Below, in pieces: positions 5,624 through 8,391 of a stretch of 8,391 bases of DNA (the first letter of the stretch is position 1; each line of letters opens with the position of its first letter). A model generated the notes under the pieces. That model worked only from the letters and a program-made list of their open reading frames with translations. It was not told where the DNA came from and did no database searches. The position numbers and the translations under genes were made by a program. The stretch spans positions 1 to 8,391 of the forward strand of contig SFQZ01000175.1 of the NCBI GenBank assembly GCA_004562915.1, in the 5' to 3' direction. This DNA comes from a bacterium. Lineage in GTDB: Bacteria; Bacillota_A; Clostridia; Lachnospirales; Lachnospiraceae.

Positions 5624-7288
5624 ATGAACAGGAAACTGTGTGCGCCTGCTGACAAGGTACAAAGCTGGGAGTCCATTGACTGGAAGAAAGCGGAGGCCTA
5701 TGTTAAAAAGCTGCAAATGCGTATCGTAAAGGCTCAAAAAGGCGGTCATTACAATAAGGTGAAATCTCTGCAATGGCTGCTGACACACTCCTTCTATGCC
5801 AAAGCGTTGGCCGTGAAGCGTGTGACAAGTAATAAGGGTAAAAACACTGCTGGTGTAGACCATGAATTATGGAAAACGCCAAAGGGCAAATTCGAGGCGA
5901 TTGAAAAACTCAAACGCCGGGGCTATCAGCCCCAACCTCTCAGACGGGTGTACATCCCGAAGAAAAACGGAAAATTACGCCCGCTGAGTATTCCAACGAT
6001 GACAGACCGCGCCATGCAGACGTTATATAAGTTTGCACTGGAACCATTGGCAGAAACTCTGGCAGACCCGAACTCCTACGGCTTTAGAATTGGAAGAAGC
6101 ACACACGATGCCATCGGGCAATGCTTTAACGATTTGTGTAGAGCCGGTTCCCCTCAATGGATTTTGGAGGGAGATATTAAAGGGTGCTTTGACCATATCA
6201 GCCATAACTGGTTAATGGAAAACATCCCAATGGACAAGGAAATGCTCAAAAAGTGGCTGAAATGCGGCTTTGTGGAGACCAGGAAACTCTTCCCGACAGA
6301 GGAAGGAACCCCACAGGGCGGCACGATATCGCCAGTACTGATGAACATGACCTTGGACGGCCTGGAGCGCACTCTAAAAGAGAGATTTCCCCTGAGACGG
6401 ACGGTAGCAGGTAAAACTGTTTATGACCAAATCAACTTCGTGCGATATGCCGACGACTTTATCGTTACCGGGAAAAGCCCGGAAACTTTGCGCAACGAAG
6501 TCATACCGCTCATCGAGGACTTTCTGGCGGAGCGCGGCCTGCAACTCTCAGAGGAAAAAACGGTAATCACGCATATCAGCGATGGTTTTGATTTTCTTGG
6601 GCAGAACATTCGAAAATACAACGGGAAACTGCTCATTAAGCCGTCAAAGAATGCGATAAAATCCTTCCTCAAAAAAGTGCGGACTATCGTTAGGGAGAAC
6701 AAAACAGCCACACAGGACTTGCTCATTCGCAAGTTGAATCCTGTCATTCGTGGTTGGGTCATCTACCACCGCTATGTTGTTTCTGCGGATATTTTTGGAT
6801 TGGTTGACCACAGGATTTTCGAATGCCTATGGAGGTGGGCTTGCCGCAGACACAAGCGAAAAGGTAGGAAATGGATTGCCAGAAAATACTGGCACCATAT
6901 CGATAACCGGACGTGGACGTTTGCAACAGAGCCTGCTTTCCGCGGTAAAGATTTCGATGAAAAATACCTCAAGCTGGAATACGCGGCAAACACCAAAATC
7001 ATCCGATTCAGGAAAATTGCCGCCGAAGCTAACCCATTCGATGAAAAATGGACGGGATATTATGAGGAACGTGACGGAGAAAGAATGCTGAACAGTACCA
7101 AAGGACGGGAAAAACTCGTTAAAATCTGGAACAACCAGAAACGGTGCTGCCCTGTATGCGGAGAAAGAATTACATCCGAAACAGGATTCAAGACGCATTT
7201 TAACACCGAAAACAACAGGAAATGGCCCGCTATTATGGTACATCCCTGGTGCCATCGAAATCTGCATGAGCCAAACTACTTGATTTGA
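5624..7288 (+). CDS. ltrA: Group II intron reverse transcriptase/maturase with HNH endonuclease domain
   Basis: This 554-residue LtrA-type protein assists splicing of its intron RNA and carries out target-primed reverse transcription during retrohoming. Domains in order: an N-terminal RT extension (about 15-100, with SINWKK-like SIDWKKAEAYVKKLQMRI and AVKRVTSNKGKNTAGVD); RT motifs including RPLSIPTMTDRAMQ, EGDIKGCFDHISH, GTPQGGTISPVLMNM, the catalytic YADD at residues 275-278 and GFDFLGQNIR; maturase domain X (about 363-415, LIRKLNPVIRGWVIYHRY); and a C-terminal HNH nuclease (C509-x2-C512, H525, H540, C543-H544, H548). The HNH domain would cut the second strand of the target. All key residues are present and no frameshift is seen, so the protein looks functional. 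The ATG follows AAAGGAGG (5608-5615), so it can be translated from the unspliced transcript. It lies wholly within intron domain IV. Confidence 0.96.
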   Translation: MNRKLCAPADKVQSWESIDWKKAEAYVKKLQMRIVKAQKGGHYNKVKSLQWLLTHSFYAKALAVKRVTSNKGKNTAGVDHELWKTPKGKFEAIEKLKRRGYQPQPLRRVYIPKKNGKLRPLSIPTMTDRAMQTLYKFALEPLAETLADPNSYGFRIGRSTHDAIGQCFNDLCRAGSPQWILEGDIKGCFDHISHNWLMENIPMDKEMLKKWLKCGFVETRKLFPTEEGTPQGGTISPVLMNMTLDGLERTLKERFPLRRTVAGKTVYDQINFVRYADDFIVTGKSPETLRNEVIPLIEDFLAERGLQLSEEKTVITHISDGFDFLGQNIRKYNGKLLIKPSKNAIKSFLKKVRTIVRENKTATQDLLIRKLNPVIRGWVIYHRYVVSADIFGLVDHRIFECLWRWACRRHKRKGRKWIARKYWHHIDNRTWTFATEPAFRGKDFDEKYLKLEYAANTKIIRFRKIAAEANPFDEKWTGYYEERDGERMLNSTKGREKLVKIWNNQKRCCPVCGERITSETGFKTHFNTENNRKWPAIMVHPWCHRNLHEPNYLI

Positions 7289-7326
7289 GCCGGGTTTCGT
7301 TTTACACGAGGCCTTACGATAGGCTT

Positions 7327-7360
7327 GAGCCGTATGACGGGAAACTGTCACGTACGGTTC
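7327..7360 (+). ncRNA. Group II intron domain V (catalytic hairpin)
   Basis: Exactly 34 nt. The stem runs from GAGCCGTA at the 5' side to TACGGTTC at the 3' side, with a two-base bulge (CG, 7351-7352), then TGACGG pairing with CTGTCA under a GAAA tetraloop (7341-7344). The catalytic AGC triad is at 7328-7330. This is the most conserved part of group II introns and is unmistakable here. Confidence 0.97.
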
Positions 7361-7363
7361 TCA

Positions 7364-7398
7364 GGGGAGGGGCTGGCAGCAATGCCAGTCTCTTACCC
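7364..7398 (+). ncRNA. Group II intron domain VI with bulged branch-point A7395
   Basis: GGG (7364-7366) pairs with CCC (7396-7398) and GAGGGG (7367-7372) with TCTCTT (7389-7394). A distal stem CTGGCA/TGCCAG (7373-7378 with 7383-7388) is closed by a GCAA loop. A single unpaired A at 7395 remains on the 3' side, seven nucleotides from the intron end counting itself, the standard place for the lariat branch point. This independently supports 7401 as the last intron base. Confidence 0.92.
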
Positions 7399-7401
7399 GA
7401 C

Positions 7402-8343
7402 ATACGGTCTGAAAAAGATATCCTGAAGCTGGTGACAACAATCATTGTGAATACCAAAGGCGAAGGGGAAAAAGCTTCCGAAGATTTTTGGGTGAAAGCA
7501 GAGAAATTGCTGTACACAGCACTGATTGCTTTTATCTGGTATGAAGGGGATGAAGAGGAAAAGAATCTGAATACCCTTCTGGATCTTTTGAACGAAAGCG
7601 AAACCCGTGAAGAGGATGAAACTTATCAGAATCCCGTGGATATGATGTTCCAGGAACTGGAAGAAAGAGATCCGCAGCACTTTGCGGTCAGACAGTATAA
7701 AAAATATAAAATGGCGGCTGGTAAGACAGCGAAAAGTATTTTGGTATCCTGTGGAGCCAGACTTGCCCCATTTGATATCGCAGAACTTCGTGAGATCATG
7801 TCTTACGATGAAATGGAACTGGATAAGATCGGAGACAGGAAAACAGCCTTGTTCTTGATTATGTCCGACACAGATACAACCTTTAACTTTGTGATTGCCA
7901 TGTTACAGTCACAGCTTTTCAATCTGCTTTGCGATAAGGCAGATGATGAATATGGTGGAAGACTTCCGGTGCATGTGCGTGTCATCGCTGATGAGTTTGC
8001 CAACATCGGGCAGATTCCTCAGTTTGACAAGCTGATCGCAACTATCCGAAGCAGGGAAATCTCTGCTTCTATTATTTTGCAGTCCCAAAGTCAGCTAAAG
8101 GCAATGTATAAGGATAGTGCAGATACCATTCTGGGCAACTGTGATACTACACTTTTTCTTGGTGGCAAAGAGAAAACCACCTTAAAGGAAATGAGTGAGC
8201 TTCTGGGGAAGGAAACCATTGACTTGTATAACACTTCGGAAACGAGGAGCAATCAGAAGTCTTTTGGATTGAATTACCAGAAAACAGGCAAAGATATGCC
8301 ATACTTGTTCGTGAAGAGTTCAGTTGCCTTGAATTTATCATGA
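7402..8343 (+). CDS. pcfC: Type IV coupling protein (VirD4/TraG/PcfC), exon 2, probably C-terminally altered
   Basis: Exon 2 resumes at IRSEKDILKLVTTIIVNTKGEGEKASEDFWVKAEKLLYTALI, the expected family sequence directly after NPFAY. It contributes 313 residues, so the spliced protein has 566. The Walker B region VIADEFANIG is at residues 447-456 of the spliced protein, followed by the conserved KLIATIRSREISASIILQSQSQLKAMY and the sensor-like GNCDTTLFLGGKEKTTLKEMSELLGKETIDLYNTSE. Homology holds through SFGLNYQKTGK, then changes to DMPYLFVKSSVALNLS and stops at 8341-8343. The usual continuation (a D-E-I..MDGGKCI-type strand and RGVRPFLSDK, some 40 or more residues) is missing in all frames here. 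A gene start further upstream at 7285 would lie inside the intron and is not real. ATPase function may survive; partner binding at the tail is uncertain. Confidence 0.88.
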   Translation: MRSEKDILKLVTTIIVNTKGEGEKASEDFWVKAEKLLYTALIAFIWYEGDEEEKNLNTLLDLLNESETREEDETYQNPVDMMFQELEERDPQHFAVRQYKKYKMAAGKTAKSILVSCGARLAPFDIAELREIMSYDEMELDKIGDRKTALFLIMSDTDTTFNFVIAMLQSQLFNLLCDKADDEYGGRLPVHVRVIADEFANIGQIPQFDKLIATIRSREISASIILQSQSQLKAMYKDSADTILGNCDTTLFLGGKEKTTLKEMSELLGKETIDLYNTSETRSNQKSFGLNYQKTGKDMPYLFVKSSVALNLS

Positions 8344-8383
8344 ACAGGGACACGATCAACTGGATTCTGAAAAAACTGAATAC

Positions 8384-8390
8384 AGGAGGT
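8384..8390 (+). promoter_or_regulatory. Strong ribosome binding site for a gene starting just past the window
   Basis: AGGAGGT is a near-perfect Shine-Dalgarno sequence ending one base before the window edge. The start codon would lie a few bases outside. In related elements the next gene after pcfC is often a small membrane protein of the transfer channel, but nothing of it is visible here. Confidence 0.6.
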
Positions 8391-8391
8391 C

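Larger units (their letters stand above)
5021..7401 (+). mobile_element. Group II intron, complete, inserted in the coupling-protein gene
   Basis: This 2381-bp ribozyme retroelement contains its own reverse transcriptase/maturase. The 5' end is fixed by loss of homology after NPFAY and the 3' end by resumption at IRSEKDILK; joining 5020 to 7402 restores the coupling-protein frame in phase 0. It starts GCGCGAC (the usual consensus is GUGYG, so position 2 deviates) and ends in AC, matching the AY rule. The first bases fold into a hairpin (GCGCGAC with GTCGCGT, 5021-5039). 5021-5623 holds ribozyme domains I-III, and the protein gene sits in domain IV. Domains V and VI are at 7327-7398. EBS1 (ATAAGC, 5293-5298) is perfectly complementary to the last six exon bases. 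The protein style and HNH tail suggest the chloroplast-like (CL) lineage. All parts needed for splicing are present, so it is probably active. Confidence 0.95.

Noticed and set aside
7285..7401. An apparent in-frame N-terminal extension of the coupling-protein 3' part, starting at TTG 7285
   Set aside because: It is translated from intron domains V and VI; the peptide exists only because the ribozyme happens to be open in this frame. The real exon starts at 7402.

Overview
The window is a piece of an integrative and conjugative element (ICE), or a related large mobile replicon, of the Tn1549/CTn kind found in gut Firmicutes. Purine-rich ribosome binding sites (AGGAGG-type) precede most genes, base composition is moderately AT-rich, and the gene order ssb - RepA_N - RepA_N - dnaC-like - pcfB - pcfC is typical of such elements. 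A Lachnospiraceae/Clostridia host is the best guess, inferred from protein style and gene order rather than a database search. All genes lie on the + strand.

Left half (1-3731), replication module: a cysteine-rich protein of unknown function, a short SSB-like protein, an unrecognised 130-residue protein, two tandem paralogous RepA_N replication initiators, and a DnaC/IstB-type AAA+ ATPase that is probably a helicase loader. The genes are tightly packed, overlapping or a few bases apart, and look like one operon. Inside the second initiator gene (about 2502-2628) is an array of imperfect repeats with an exact 23-bp period. Because 23 is not a multiple of 3, successive units are read in different frames, so the conservation is at DNA level. 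This is the expected form of an iteron origin embedded in a RepA_N gene.

Right half (3764-8391), conjugation module: a pcfB (DUF3801) gene that is frameshifted and apparently internally deleted, followed through an ATGA overlap by the type IV coupling protein gene pcfC/traG (VirD4 family). The coupling gene is split by a complete group II intron (5021-7401, 2381 bp) with a maturase/reverse transcriptase that carries an HNH domain. Both intron ends can be placed to the base. EBS1 pairs 6/6 with the 5' exon, domain V is a canonical 34-nt hairpin, and domain VI has a bulged branch-point A seven nucleotides from the 3' end. Splicing would join Tyr253 to Ile254 in phase 0 and restore the coupling protein. 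The coupling protein then departs from the family soon after QKTGK near its C-terminus and stops early, and a different frame stays open to the window edge, suggesting a second rearrangement.

Together: a replication module that looks intact, and a transfer module with two probable lesions plus an intron that appears able to splice. The most interesting items are the intragenic 23-bp iteron array and the fully resolvable intron in the coupling gene.
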